Part shown: positions 43,800 to 51,788 of the stretch, piece after piece
How positions within the stretch are numbered: position 1 is the stretch's first letter
Layout: each line of letters begins with the position of its first letter
Assembly: GCF_022557175.1 (NCBI RefSeq)
Contig: NZ_CP092915.1
Span: 1,302,001 to 1,366,000 of the forward strand
DNA from: Mycolicibacterium sp. YH-1
Lineage (GTDB): Bacteria; Actinomycetota; Actinomycetes; Mycobacteriales; Mycobacteriaceae
DNA: 64,000 nt
Direction: 5' to 3'
Notes under the pieces: model-generated
Database searches by the model: none
Seen by the model: only the letters and a program-made list of their open reading frames with translations
Told to the model about the DNA's origin: nothing
Program-made: the position numbers and the translations under genes

Positions 43800-43949
43800 T
43801 CACCCGCTGGGTTCGTCCTCGTCGTCTGCCTCGATCACGTCGGGAGTGGGCTTGTCGGTGTCCACGTCATCGGCCGACTGCATGGGCCGGCCGCGGTCGT
43901 CCTCGTCCGGTTCGTCGGCGTTGTCGTACAGTCCCGTTCCGCGTGGCAC
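43800..43949 (-). CDS. small acidic protein, 49 aa
   Basis: GTG at 43949 with AGGACAGG upstream, stop at 43800-43802. Starts VPRGTGLYDNADEPDED and is strongly acidic throughout (Asp/Glu about 40 per cent), ending DEDEPSG. Regular third-position GC and a clear ribosome site support it. No family recognised. A SigF-like promoter on the same strand lies at 44010-44033. Confidence 0.55.
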   Translation of the reverse strand: MPRGTGLYDNADEPDEDDRGRPMQSADDVDTDKPTPDVIEADDEDEPSG

Positions 43950-44009
43950 AGCGACACCTGTCCTCTCTCGCGTCAGGCGGGCGCCGAACGCCCGTCACCA
44001 AGAGGAGGA

Positions 44010-44033
44010 TGCCCGTCAGCCTCCCAGTGAAAC
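44010..44033 (-). promoter_or_regulatory. SigF-like promoter of the 49-aa gene
   Basis: Minus strand: GTTT (44033-44030), 15 bases, GGGCA (44014-44010); one mismatch in -10. The predicted leader to 43949 is about 55 bases. The 334-bp gap 43950-44283 otherwise holds only the opposite promoter at 44165. Confidence 0.35.
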
Positions 44034-44164
44034 GACGTGCTGCCGACTGTGACGGGCCCCACGCACCCGAGGTGATTTCCCTCATGGCCGGTGTGGCCTT
44101 CGTGACAGCGCAGGCGTGGGCATTTTGAGTTTCGCCGAGGTGGCGATAAAAACGGTGGCAACAA

Positions 44165-44190
44165 GTTTTGGGAGTATCCGTCGGTGGCTA
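44165..44190 (+). promoter_or_regulatory. SigF-like promoter of the ketosynthase gene
   Basis: GTTT (44165-44168), 17 bases, GGCTA (44186-44190); one mismatch in -10. The leader to 44284 is about 85 bases. Confidence 0.35.
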
Positions 44191-44283
44191 CCTCTGCAGA
44201 GCAAACGGCGGCATGTTTCCTGGCGTTTTGGGGTATCTGGCGCGGTGACGTTCTAGCGTCGGCTATCAGAGAGGCGGATAACC

Positions 44284-45522
44284 ATGCAGAGTCCACTTCC
44301 CGACGTCGTCATCACCGGTGTCGCGCTCACCACGTCGCTGGCAGCGAGCACCGAGGGCACTTGGTCTGCGCTGGTCGAAGGCCGTAGCGGGATCGGCCCG
44401 CTGTCGGCACCCAATCTGGAGGGCCTGGACCTGCCGGCCAAGATCGGCGGGAAGCTCCTGGAGGACTTCGACGCCGAGTTGTCCCGCGTCGAGCTTCGGC
44501 GTCTGTCCTATCTGCAGAAGAACGCGCTGGTGTTGAGCCGACGCGTGTGGGAGGACTGCGGCTCGCCCGAGGTCGACACCACACGGCTCGGAGTCTCTGT
44601 CGGCACCGGGCTGGGCACCACCGAGGAGGTCATCCACGCCTACGAGGCGATGCGCAGCAAGGGGCTCAAGGCGGTCTCGCCGTTGGTGGTGCAGATGTTC
44701 ATGCCCAACGGGCCTGCGGCGACGGTCGGGTTGGACCGCGGCGCCCAGGCTGGTGTCACCACACCGCTGCGGGGCGATGCGTCCGGCGCGGCCGCGGTCG
44801 CGGAGGCGTGGCGAAGCATCTTGTTCGGCGACGCCGACATCGTCATCTGCGGTGGGGTCGAGTCACACATCGAGGCTGTTCCGATCGCCGCGTACTCCCA
44901 GATAGAGGGCGTGCTGTCCACCGACAACGACGATCCGCAGGGTGCGTGCCGCCCTTTTGACCGCGATCGGACGGGCACGGTTTTCGCGGAGGCCGGCGCC
45001 ATGCTCGTCATGGAGACCGAGGAGCACGCCAAGGCACGAGGCGCCCGCATCCTGGCCCGCGTCATGGGTGTCGGAATGTCATCCGACGGCTATGACACGT
45101 TCTTCGCCGATCCCGGCGCCGAGCAGCAGGCGTATGCGATGGAACGGGCGATCGAGCTCGCGGGGCTCGCTCCGACCGATATCGACCACGTCAACGCTCA
45201 CGCAGCAGGTGTGGTGTCCGGTGACCTCGCGGAGGCGACCGCGCTGCAGAAGGTGTTCGGCGAGCACCGCCCCGCGGTGTACGCGTCGAAGGCCGCGCTC
45301 GGGCACTCGTTCGGGGCTGCCGGCGCCGTCGAGTGCGCTCTGACCGTGCTCACGCTGCGCGACGGCATCGTGCCGCCGACACTGAACCTGCACCACCTCG
45401 ACGAGCGGATGGACCTCGATGTCGTGGCGGGGGAGGCCAGCCACGGTGACTACCGGTATGCCGTCAGCAACAGTTTCGGCTTCGGCGGCAACAACGTGTC
45501 AATAGTCTTCGGGCGGTACTGA
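44284..45522 (+). CDS. KasA/KasB-like beta-ketoacyl synthase with Asp instead of the active-site Cys
   Basis: 412 aa, colinear with mycobacterial KasA across its length (VSPLVVQMFMPNGPAAT, AEAWRSILFGDADIVICGGVE, ALGHSFGAAGAVE, NSFGFGGNNVSIVFGRY). At the nucleophile position KasA has TPVSACSSGSEA; here it reads TPLRGDASGAAA, so Cys171 is replaced by Asp165 (codon GAT, 44776-44778). The catalytic histidines (His306 in NAHAAG and His341 in ALGHSFG) and Lys336 are kept. It therefore cannot form the acyl-enzyme, but could decarboxylate malonyl-ACP as KSQ-type domains do, or serve as a non-catalytic partner. Promoter upstream is SigF-like. Confidence 0.9.
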   Translation: MQSPLPDVVITGVALTTSLAASTEGTWSALVEGRSGIGPLSAPNLEGLDLPAKIGGKLLEDFDAELSRVELRRLSYLQKNALVLSRRVWEDCGSPEVDTTRLGVSVGTGLGTTEEVIHAYEAMRSKGLKAVSPLVVQMFMPNGPAATVGLDRGAQAGVTTPLRGDASGAAAVAEAWRSILFGDADIVICGGVESHIEAVPIAAYSQIEGVLSTDNDDPQGACRPFDRDRTGTVFAEAGAMLVMETEEHAKARGARILARVMGVGMSSDGYDTFFADPGAEQQAYAMERAIELAGLAPTDIDHVNAHAAGVVSGDLAEATALQKVFGEHRPAVYASKAALGHSFGAAGAVECALTVLTLRDGIVPPTLNLHHLDERMDLDVVAGEASHGDYRYAVSNSFGFGGNNVSIVFGRY

Positions 45523-45717
45523 CCCGTCGGCTGGCGCTGAGGGCTCGCCGCGCTCACCGAGGACGTACGCACGGCAGTCGCACTGCTGGTAGGGATGGTC
45601 GTCATCCTCGTCGACGATATCGTCGGTGCAGTTCAGGCAGCCACGGCACCTCCCGAACATCGTGTGTTCGGGGTGGCGATGTCCGCACACGCAGCGGTCG
45701 TAGATTCCGTGACTCAT
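45499..45717 (-). CDS. small cysteine-rich putative zinc protein
   Basis: 72 aa from ATG 45717. Cys pattern: DRCVCGHRHPEHTMFGRCRGC-LNC (CxC, CxxC, C) and QQCDCRAY (CxC), with two His between, enough to bind one or two zinc ions. An acidic middle (DDIVDEDDDHPY) follows. No family recognised. Its last 24 bp overlap the end of the ketosynthase gene on the other strand. Confidence 0.7.
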   Translation of the reverse strand: MSHGIYDRCVCGHRHPEHTMFGRCRGCLNCTDDIVDEDDDHPYQQCDCRAYVLGERGEPSAPADGSVPPEDY

Positions 45718-45745
45718 CGAACCGGATCCCGTGTAGCGAGGGCGG

Positions 45746-47107
45746 TCAAATGCCGACAGCCTTCTCGAGCTGGGCCAGGGAGTCATCGAGGTGGCCCAGG
45801 AGATGCTGCAGGTGCGGCACGCTGCGTCGACAACCGACCAGACCGAAGTCGAGGTTGTCGGCGTTGTTTGTGAGTGAGATGTTGAGCGCCTGACCGTTGA
45901 GTGCGATGGAGAAAGGATAGTTGCCGTCGAGCCGGGCGCCGTTCCAGTACATCGGCTCACGCGCACCGGGCACGTTGGAGATGACGACGTTGAACGGTGG
46001 AGGTGTCGATGAGACGACGCCGGGCACCAGTCCGAGTGCGATTCCGGACATCAGGAATGCGGATAGCGCCAGAGCCTGGGTACGCGGTAATTCGGCGAAC
46101 ACCTGCTTGTTCTCGCGCATCGATCTGTTGATCGCCTCGAGGCGTTTCGCGGGGTCCTCGATATCGGTGGCGAGGTTGCACAGGATCGTGCCGACCATGT
46201 TGCCCCCGGCGTCCTGCTCGTCCTCGGCTCGCAGGCTCACCGGAACCATCGCGATCAGCGGGGCGTCCGGCAGCGCCGCATGGTCGATGAGGTAGGCGCG
46301 CAATGCGCCGGCGCACATGGCCAGTACGACGTCGTTGACCGTCGCACCCGTCGCGGACGTGATGTCCCGAATCCGTGCCAGCTGCCACGACTGTGCAGCC
46401 ACCCGACGGGCGCCGCCGATCGGTACGTTGAACATTGTCCTGGGTGCCCGGAATGGCAGCGTCAGTTGCTGTTCGAGGAGCGCCGCCCTGGCCAGGGACA
46501 GCCCCGACGGAGCGAGCAGGGCCAGGGAACCCGCGTTGTCGAGGAGCGACTTCAACGGTGACTTCGACCGCTCGACCGCGGTGCGCTTCTTCGGCCCGAT
46601 CGTCCACGGCACCAGGGGGTCGCGGTCATCGGAGTCCGGTGTGAGCGAGCGAATCAACAGGCGCTGGGCGGAGACGCCGTCGATGAGCGAGTGGTGGAAC
46701 TTCACGTAGACCGCGAAGCGTCCGTCGGCCAGACCCTCGATGAGGTGTGCCTCCCACAGCGGCCGGTGTCGATCGAGCAGCGTGCTGTGCATTCGCGACG
46801 TCATCTCCAGCAGGTCTCGTACCCGACCGGGGCGTGGCAATGCCGATCTGCGCACGTGGTAATCGATGTCGATATCGTCGTCGAACGCCCACGCCACGTT
46901 GGAGATACCGCCCAGCAAGCTGCCCGGGTGTTTACGGAATGTCGGCTGGATGTCGTCGCTCTTGACCATCACCTCGTAGAGGTCCCGCAAGTAGTCGGGT
47001 CCCGCGTCGGCGGGTGGCTCGAACAATTGCAGGCCGGCGACGTGCATGGGATGCTCACGTGACTCACCCACGAGGAATATCGAGTCCGTGGGAGAGATCA
47101 ACTTCAC
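45746..47107 (-). CDS. wax ester synthase/diacylglycerol acyltransferase (WS/DGAT)
   Basis: 453 aa, ATG start. Catalytic motif HHSLIDG (His138, His139, Asp143) in VKFHHSLIDGVSAQRLL; also VVLAMCAGALRAYL, LRAEDEQDAGGNMVG, NVVISNVPGAREPMYWNGARL, all typical of actinobacterial Tgs enzymes. It joins acyl-CoA to diacylglycerol or fatty alcohol, producing storage triacylglycerol or wax esters. It follows the Cys-rich gene and is divergent from the alpha/beta hydrolase; both may take part in lipid turnover. Confidence 0.93.
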   Translation of the reverse strand: MKLISPTDSIFLVGESREHPMHVAGLQLFEPPADAGPDYLRDLYEVMVKSDDIQPTFRKHPGSLLGGISNVAWAFDDDIDIDYHVRRSALPRPGRVRDLLEMTSRMHSTLLDRHRPLWEAHLIEGLADGRFAVYVKFHHSLIDGVSAQRLLIRSLTPDSDDRDPLVPWTIGPKKRTAVERSKSPLKSLLDNAGSLALLAPSGLSLARAALLEQQLTLPFRAPRTMFNVPIGGARRVAAQSWQLARIRDITSATGATVNDVVLAMCAGALRAYLIDHAALPDAPLIAMVPVSLRAEDEQDAGGNMVGTILCNLATDIEDPAKRLEAINRSMRENKQVFAELPRTQALALSAFLMSGIALGLVPGVVSSTPPPFNVVISNVPGAREPMYWNGARLDGNYPFSIALNGQALNISLTNNADNLDFGLVGCRRSVPHLQHLLGHLDDSLAQLEKAVGI

Positions 47108-47161
47108 CTGCGAAACGTTACCCGTCGGTAGGCTGGAAGTCCGAAAGGATCGGAGACCGCG

Positions 47162-48034
47162 GTGACAGAACTAAAGTTCGTCGACATCCATGGTGAGCGG
47201 TTTGCCTTCCACGACGAGGGCGAGGGCGAGGCGCTGCTCCTGATTCACGGCATGGCCGGGAGTTCGGAGACCTGGCGTGCGATCCTGCCGCAGCTGGCGA
47301 AGAGATATCGGGTCATCGCGCCCGATCTGCTGGGGCACGGTCAGTCGGCAAAGCCGAGGACCGACTACTCGCTGGGGGCGTTTGCCGTGGGTCTACGCGA
47401 CCTGCTCGACGAACTCGGAGTCGACTCGGCGACCGTCGTCGGTCACTCGCTGGGCGGTGGTATCGCGATGCAGTTCCTCTACCAGCATCCCGAGTACTGC
47501 AGTCGGCTCGTGCTGATCAGCAGCGGTGGGCTCGGCCAGGACGTCGGCCTGATTCTGCGCCTGCTGTCGGCGCCGGGCGCCGAACTCGTCATGCCCGTCA
47601 TTGCTCCCGGACCCGTGCTGCGCGTGGGCAATTCGGTGCGTGGCTGGCTGACCTCGATGGGGCTGCGGTCACCGCGGGGCGCCGAGATCTGGAACGCGTA
47701 CTCGTCGTTCTCCGACCCCGCGACGCGCGGGGCGTTCCTGCGTACGCTGCGGTCGGTCGTGGACTATCGAGGCCAGGCGGTCAGCGCGCTGAACCGGCTG
47801 CAGTTGCGCGCCGAGATGCCGACTCTGGCCATCTGGGGTGAGGACGACACCATCATCCCGGTCGATCACGCGTACGCCGCGCTCGATGCACGGCCGGACT
47901 GCCGCGTCGAAGTGCTGTCCGGTGTGGGCCATTTCGCGCATGTCGAGGCGCCCACCGAGGTGGTCGACCTCATTGACGAGTTCATCACGAGCACTGCCGA
48001 ATCCGTGGCCGACTCCTCGGGGTTCCGCACTTAG
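47162..48034 (+). CDS. alpha/beta-fold hydrolase
   Basis: 290 aa, GTG start. Oxyanion HGMAGSSETWR, nucleophile Ser96 in VVGHSLGGG, Asp in IWGEDDTIIP and His in GVGHFAHVEAP. It resembles mycobacterial lipases/esterases with short cap domains (about 125-200). The substrate is unknown. Divergent from the WS/DGAT gene, so a lipid-linked role is possible. Confidence 0.9.
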   Translation: MTELKFVDIHGERFAFHDEGEGEALLLIHGMAGSSETWRAILPQLAKRYRVIAPDLLGHGQSAKPRTDYSLGAFAVGLRDLLDELGVDSATVVGHSLGGGIAMQFLYQHPEYCSRLVLISSGGLGQDVGLILRLLSAPGAELVMPVIAPGPVLRVGNSVRGWLTSMGLRSPRGAEIWNAYSSFSDPATRGAFLRTLRSVVDYRGQAVSALNRLQLRAEMPTLAIWGEDDTIIPVDHAYAALDARPDCRVEVLSGVGHFAHVEAPTEVVDLIDEFITSTAESVADSSGFRT

Positions 48035-48078
48035 CCGACGCCACGCATGGCGGCGGAATCGGTGGGTATCCCGGTTCG

Positions 48079-48615
48079 GTGACTAGAACCGCGGTGCTGG
48101 TGATCGACATGCTCAACACCTACGACCACCCCGACGCCGAGCAGCTCGCGGCGAACGTGGCCGAGATCATCGACCCACTCGCCGATCTCATCGCGCGCGC
48201 CCGATCGCGAGACGACGTCGACCTCGTCTACGTCAACGACAACCGCGGCGACTTCGGTGCCGACAAGCGGGACCTGGTACGGGCCGCGCTGCACGGCGAA
48301 CGAGCCGATCTGGTCGAGCCGATCGCGCCCGGCGAAGGGTGCATGTTCTTGACCAAGGTGCGCCACAGCGCCTTCTACGCAACCCCGCTCGACTACCTGC
48401 TCGGCCGGACAGGGGCACAGCGCATCGTCCTCACTGGCCAGGTCACCGAGCAGTGCATCCTCTACTCGGCGCTCGACGGATACATCCGGCACCTCGACGT
48501 GGTGGTGCCGACCGATGCCGTCGCGCCCATCTTTCCCGAACTCGGCGACGCCGCACTCACGATGATGCGGCGGAACATGTCAGCTGATCTGGTGTCGGCA
48601 GCGGACTGCCTGTGA
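48079..48615 (+). CDS. isochorismatase-family cysteine hydrolase
   Basis: 178 aa, GTG start. Catalytic triad Asp10 (VLVIDMLNTY), Lys93 (FLTKVRHSAF) and Cys126 (LTGQVTEQCILYSALDGY). Family members hydrolyse isochorismate, N-carbamoyl compounds or nicotinamide; which one cannot be told. It follows the hydrolase gene by 44 bp. Confidence 0.9.
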   Translation: MTRTAVLVIDMLNTYDHPDAEQLAANVAEIIDPLADLIARARSRDDVDLVYVNDNRGDFGADKRDLVRAALHGERADLVEPIAPGEGCMFLTKVRHSAFYATPLDYLLGRTGAQRIVLTGQVTEQCILYSALDGYIRHLDVVVPTDAVAPIFPELGDAALTMMRRNMSADLVSAADCL

Positions 48616-48649
48616 CAGTGGTTATTCGCGCGTCGCGAGAAGCTGACGC

Positions 48650-48674
48650 GTTTCATTGGGCTGATTGCCGGGAA
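48650..48674 (+). promoter_or_regulatory. SigF-like promoter of the PfpI gene
   Basis: GTTT (48650-48653), 16 bases, GGGAA (48670-48674); one mismatch in -10. Predicted leader about 40 bases to GTG 48722. Confidence 0.45.
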
Positions 48675-48721
48675 GCTCCATCTGGAGGGGTGAGGTCCAC
48701 CCGAAATGGAAGGGGTTCACC

Positions 48722-49267
48722 GTGAGCAATGTCCTGGATGGCAAGCGGATTGCCATTCTCGCCACCGACGGTGTCGAGCGTCGCGAACTCGCGGAGCCGC
48801 GCAGCGCGCTGCAGGGTGCCGGCGGTCAGACCGATCTGCTGTCGCTGCAGACCGGACAGATCAGCGCCCGCGACCACGACCTCGAGCCGGCGGGCGAGTT
48901 CGACGTCGACCGCAAGGTCAGTGATGCGGCCGTGGACGAGTATGACGCGCTGCTGATCCCCGGCGGCACCGTCAACGCGGACAAACTTCGACTCGACAGT
49001 TCCGCGGTCGACTTCGTTCGCGACTTCGTGCAGTCCGGCAAGCCCGTCGGCGTCATCTGCCACGGTCCGTGGGCTCTGGTGGAGGCCGGTGTCGTCAAGG
49101 GCCGCACCCTGACGTCGTATCCGAGCATTCGCACCGACCTGCGCAACGCGGGGGCGAATCCGGTCGATGAGGAGGTCGCGATCGACGGAAACCTGGTGTC
49201 GAGCAGATCACCCGATGACCTGCCGGCGTTCTGCAAGGCCATCGTCAGCCAGTTCGCCGGCGGTTGA
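48722..49267 (+). CDS. DJ-1/PfpI-family stress protein
   Basis: 181 aa from GTG 48722 (AAGGGG upstream), which removes 19 unlikely residues of the longer frame. PfpI pattern: KRIAILATDGVERRELAEPRSAL (with the conserved Glu), DALLIPGGTVNADKLR and the nucleophile elbow GVICHGPWALVEAG with Cys113-His114. Members are glyoxalase III-like, deglycase or chaperone-type stress proteins. A SigF-like promoter lies just upstream, matching a stress role. Confidence 0.9.
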   Translation: MSNVLDGKRIAILATDGVERRELAEPRSALQGAGGQTDLLSLQTGQISARDHDLEPAGEFDVDRKVSDAAVDEYDALLIPGGTVNADKLRLDSSAVDFVRDFVQSGKPVGVICHGPWALVEAGVVKGRTLTSYPSIRTDLRNAGANPVDEEVAIDGNLVSSRSPDDLPAFCKAIVSQFAGG

Positions 49268-49313
49268 CAGCCAGACCGCTCAGTCCGACGCGTGCAACCA
49301 CTGATCGCGGGCG

Positions 49314-49338
49314 GTTTTCGGAGCATTCTCGCGGGGTA
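49314..49338 (+). promoter_or_regulatory. SigF-type promoter of the GT2 operon
   Basis: GTTT (49314-49317), 16 bases, GGGTA (49334-49338): exact SigF consensus. Transcription would start about 49345, so the transcript has almost no leader before GTG 49349, or about 20 bases before ATG 49364. Confidence 0.7.
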
Positions 49339-49348
49339 GATACAACCC

Positions 49349-50071
49349 GTGCCCCTCCAACAGATGACCTACCAGCAGGCTGTCGTCGTCGTTCCGGCGC
49401 ATGATGAGGCGCAGCACCTACCGCTGTGTCTGAAGTCCGTCGTGACCGCGGCGGCGTGTCTGCCGATCCCGGTCCTCGTGGTGGTGGTGCTGGACTCCTG
49501 CACCGACGATTCGAAGCAGCTGTCGGGGCGTTTCGGCTCCGACGTGCACTTCGTCGAGATCGAGGCGGGCAACGTCGGTGCGGCCCGCGCCGCGGGCTTC
49601 TCGTACGCCCGGTCGACATGCGGCATGGACTCGGATCAGTCCTCCGTCTGGTTCGCCACCACCGACGCCGACAGCGTGGTGGATCCGGACTGGCTCATCC
49701 GCCAGACGGCATCGGGTGCCGACATGGTGCTTGGTGTGGTCCGCGTCGCCGATTGGCGGCGCTATCCTGCCGCGGCGATCCGTCGCTATCTCGCCGCCTA
49801 CCGGGCCAAGCGGCGGCCCGACGGCCACGGACATGTGCACGGAGCCAATATGGGCTTTCGGGCCGAGGCGTACTGGCGTGTGGGCGGTTTCGCGAACCTG
49901 CCCAACGATGAGGACGTCGACCTGGTCAGGCGGTTCGAGGAGCACGGCTACCGCATCGACCGTGACGCGCGGCTCTCGGTGGTGACCTCGGCGCGGCAGA
50001 TCGGTCGGGCGCCACGGGGATTCGCGGCGCATCTGCGCTCGGTGCAGCTCGCCCGGCAGGACCAGGTGTGA
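49349..50071 (+). CDS. family 2 glycosyltransferase
   Basis: 240 aa from GTG 49349; ATG 49364 is a shorter alternative. GT-A fold: QAVVVVPAHDEAQHLPLCLKSV, a DxD-type metal site in FATTDADSVVDPDWL, and the acceptor region HGANMGFRAEAYWRVGGF with NDEDVDLVRRFEEHG carrying the likely base. It has no membrane helix, so it works on a soluble or membrane-surface acceptor. It heads a run of four overlapping genes (overlaps of 4 bp each) under an exact SigF-type promoter. Confidence 0.88.
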   Translation: MPLQQMTYQQAVVVVPAHDEAQHLPLCLKSVVTAAACLPIPVLVVVVLDSCTDDSKQLSGRFGSDVHFVEIEAGNVGAARAAGFSYARSTCGMDSDQSSVWFATTDADSVVDPDWLIRQTASGADMVLGVVRVADWRRYPAAAIRRYLAAYRAKRRPDGHGHVHGANMGFRAEAYWRVGGFANLPNDEDVDLVRRFEEHGYRIDRDARLSVVTSARQIGRAPRGFAAHLRSVQLARQDQV

Positions 50072-51024
50072 GCCCGGAGGGCAGCAGTGTCGAACTGCTC
50101 TGGCGCTGGCTCCAGGCGGGACACCTCGACCTGCCGGTACCCGCGTCGGGACAGACCGCCGCCCGCTGGTGGAAGCTGGCCGCGATGACCGAGAACGACG
50201 TCGTGGCAGGACGATTGGCCGAGGCTCACACCGACGCCGCGGCGATCCTGACCGAACTGGACGGCCCGACGCCCGAGCGTGACCAGCTCTGGGGTGTGTG
50301 GGCTGCGGAGGTACCGGACAGTGTGGTGGTCGCCTCCGACGCTCACGACGGCGTGATGCTCAATGGAAGCAAGGCGTGGTGTTCGGGAGCCGGATTGTGC
50401 ACGCACGCACTGGTCACCGCCCGACGCGACGACGACCACCGTGGCCTGTACGCCGTCGATCTCCGCTCCGACGGTGTGCAACCAATGGCGGCGAGTTGGC
50501 GCAACGCCGGTATGCGTGACAGCGATACCCGGTCGGTGCAGTTCACCGACGTGCCCGCGGTTCCCGTCGGCGGCCCGGGGGAGTACCTGAGCCGACCCGG
50601 ATTCTGGTACGGCGCCATCGGCGTCGCGGCCTGCTGGCTGGGTGGCGCGCGAGCCGTCGCGGGCCCGCTCTACCGCGCCGTGGCCGACGAGCACAGTCCC
50701 GCATCGGCCGACGCTCACGCCCACGCGCACCTGGGTGCGATCGACGCGGCACTGGCCGCCGCCGAGGCCATGCTGGTATCCGCCGCGTGCGTGGTGGACT
50801 CCTCGCCCAATGGAGTTCGCGCCGAACTGATCGCGCGCCGAGTCCGCGCCGTGGTCGAACACGCTGTGGACGAGGCGATAACCCGCACTGGCCGGGCATT
50901 GGGCCCAGCACCGCTGGCGCTGGACGGTCGGCATGCCCAACGGGTCGCGGACCTGACGATGTACGTGCGCCAGAGCCACGCCGAGCGTGACCTCGCAACG
51001 CTGGGCCGGTTGGCGGCGCGATGA
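50068..51024 (+). CDS. acyl-CoA dehydrogenase-like protein, short
   Basis: 318 aa, against about 380 for the family. It keeps the middle and C-terminal acyl-CoA dehydrogenase parts (GVMLNGSKAWCSGAGLCTHALVTAR, FTDVPAVPVGGPGEYLSRPGFWYGAIGVAACWLGGARAVAG) but the N-terminal helical domain is reduced and the family's C-terminal Glu region is hard to place. It may bind FAD and act on an acyl-carrier or CoA ester, or have a changed role. GTG start overlaps the GT2 stop by 4 bp. Confidence 0.8.
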   Translation: MSPEGSSVELLWRWLQAGHLDLPVPASGQTAARWWKLAAMTENDVVAGRLAEAHTDAAAILTELDGPTPERDQLWGVWAAEVPDSVVVASDAHDGVMLNGSKAWCSGAGLCTHALVTARRDDDHRGLYAVDLRSDGVQPMAASWRNAGMRDSDTRSVQFTDVPAVPVGGPGEYLSRPGFWYGAIGVAACWLGGARAVAGPLYRAVADEHSPASADAHAHAHLGAIDAALAAAEAMLVSAACVVDSSPNGVRAELIARRVRAVVEHAVDEAITRTGRALGPAPLALDGRHAQRVADLTMYVRQSHAERDLATLGRLAAR

Positions 51025-51788
51025 CGACGGCGCGGATCAGCAACTGCGCCCGGTTCGCCGAGCGGTCCATCGACGGGGGCGGCACGCCGAGCAGTGCGTG
51101 GCTCGGGTGGCGTCGCGACGTCGAATCGCTGGACCTCGACGAGTGCCCAGCGTTGATCGTCGTCGCGCCCCACCCCGATGACGAGACACTGGGTTTCGGC
51201 GCGACCGCGGCGTCCCTGCGGATGCGCGGCGTGGACGTCACGGTTGTCGCCGCCAGCGACGGTGGCGGCGCCTACCCCGGCCTGTCTCCTCTGGAGCGGC
51301 GCTGGTTGGAACGCGACCGCCGTGCGGAGACCGAACTGGCGACCAGGATGCTGGGTCTGGACCCCCCGATCTGGTTGGGTCTGCCGGACGGTGAACTGGA
51401 TCGTCACGAGGATGCTCTCACCGACGTGCTGACCGAGTTCCTATCGGCCGCCGCGCCGGGATCCTGGTGTGCGGCAACGTGGCGGGGTGACGGCCACCCC
51501 GACCACGAGGCAGTCGGCCGGTCCGCTGCGGCGGCGTGCGCCGCCACGTCGTCGACACTGCTGGAGTACCCGGTCTGGATGTGGCACTGGGCCGAGCCGA
51601 ACGATGCCGACGTGCCGTGGCAGCGGATGCGCCGCCCTGTTGTGGACGGCGGCTGTTCAGTCCGGAAGCGAAACGCCGCCAACGTCTTTCGCACACAACT
51701 CGCGCCGTTCGAACCCGGTGGTGACCCCATCTTGCCGCCGTTCGTCGTGCAGAGACTTATGGCGGTCGGCGAGATGGTGTTCCTGTGA
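51021..51788 (+). CDS. PIG-L family de-N-acetylase
   Basis: 255 aa. Zinc motif VVAPHPDDETLGFG (His51, Asp53, Asp54) and the second site GDGHPDHEAVGRS complete the PIG-L/LmbE active site. Members remove acetyl groups from GlcNAc-containing compounds (GlcNAc-PI, mycothiol precursor, chitobiose). The start overlaps the preceding gene by 4 bp. In other bacteria this domain is often fused to the kind of methyltransferase that follows here. Confidence 0.9.
   Translation: MTTARISNCARFAERSIDGGGTPSSAWLGWRRDVESLDLDECPALIVVAPHPDDETLGFGATAASLRMRGVDVTVVAASDGGGAYPGLSPLERRWLERDRRAETELATRMLGLDPPIWLGLPDGELDRHEDALTDVLTEFLSAAAPGSWCAATWRGDGHPDHEAVGRSAAAACAATSSTLLEYPVWMWHWAEPNDADVPWQRMRRPVVDGGCSVRKRNAANVFRTQLAPFEPGGDPILPPFVVQRLMAVGEMVFL

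Noticed and set aside
44010..44128. 39-aa plus-strand ORF starting ATG 44009 after AGAGGAGG
   Set aside because: The ribosome-like site touches the ATG with no spacing, and the product has no coding bias or recognisable features.
44204..44240. SigF-like promoter GTTT ... GGGTA before the ketosynthase
   Set aside because: The spacing between the two elements is only about 12 bases, outside the 15-17 range; the site at 44165-44190 fits better.
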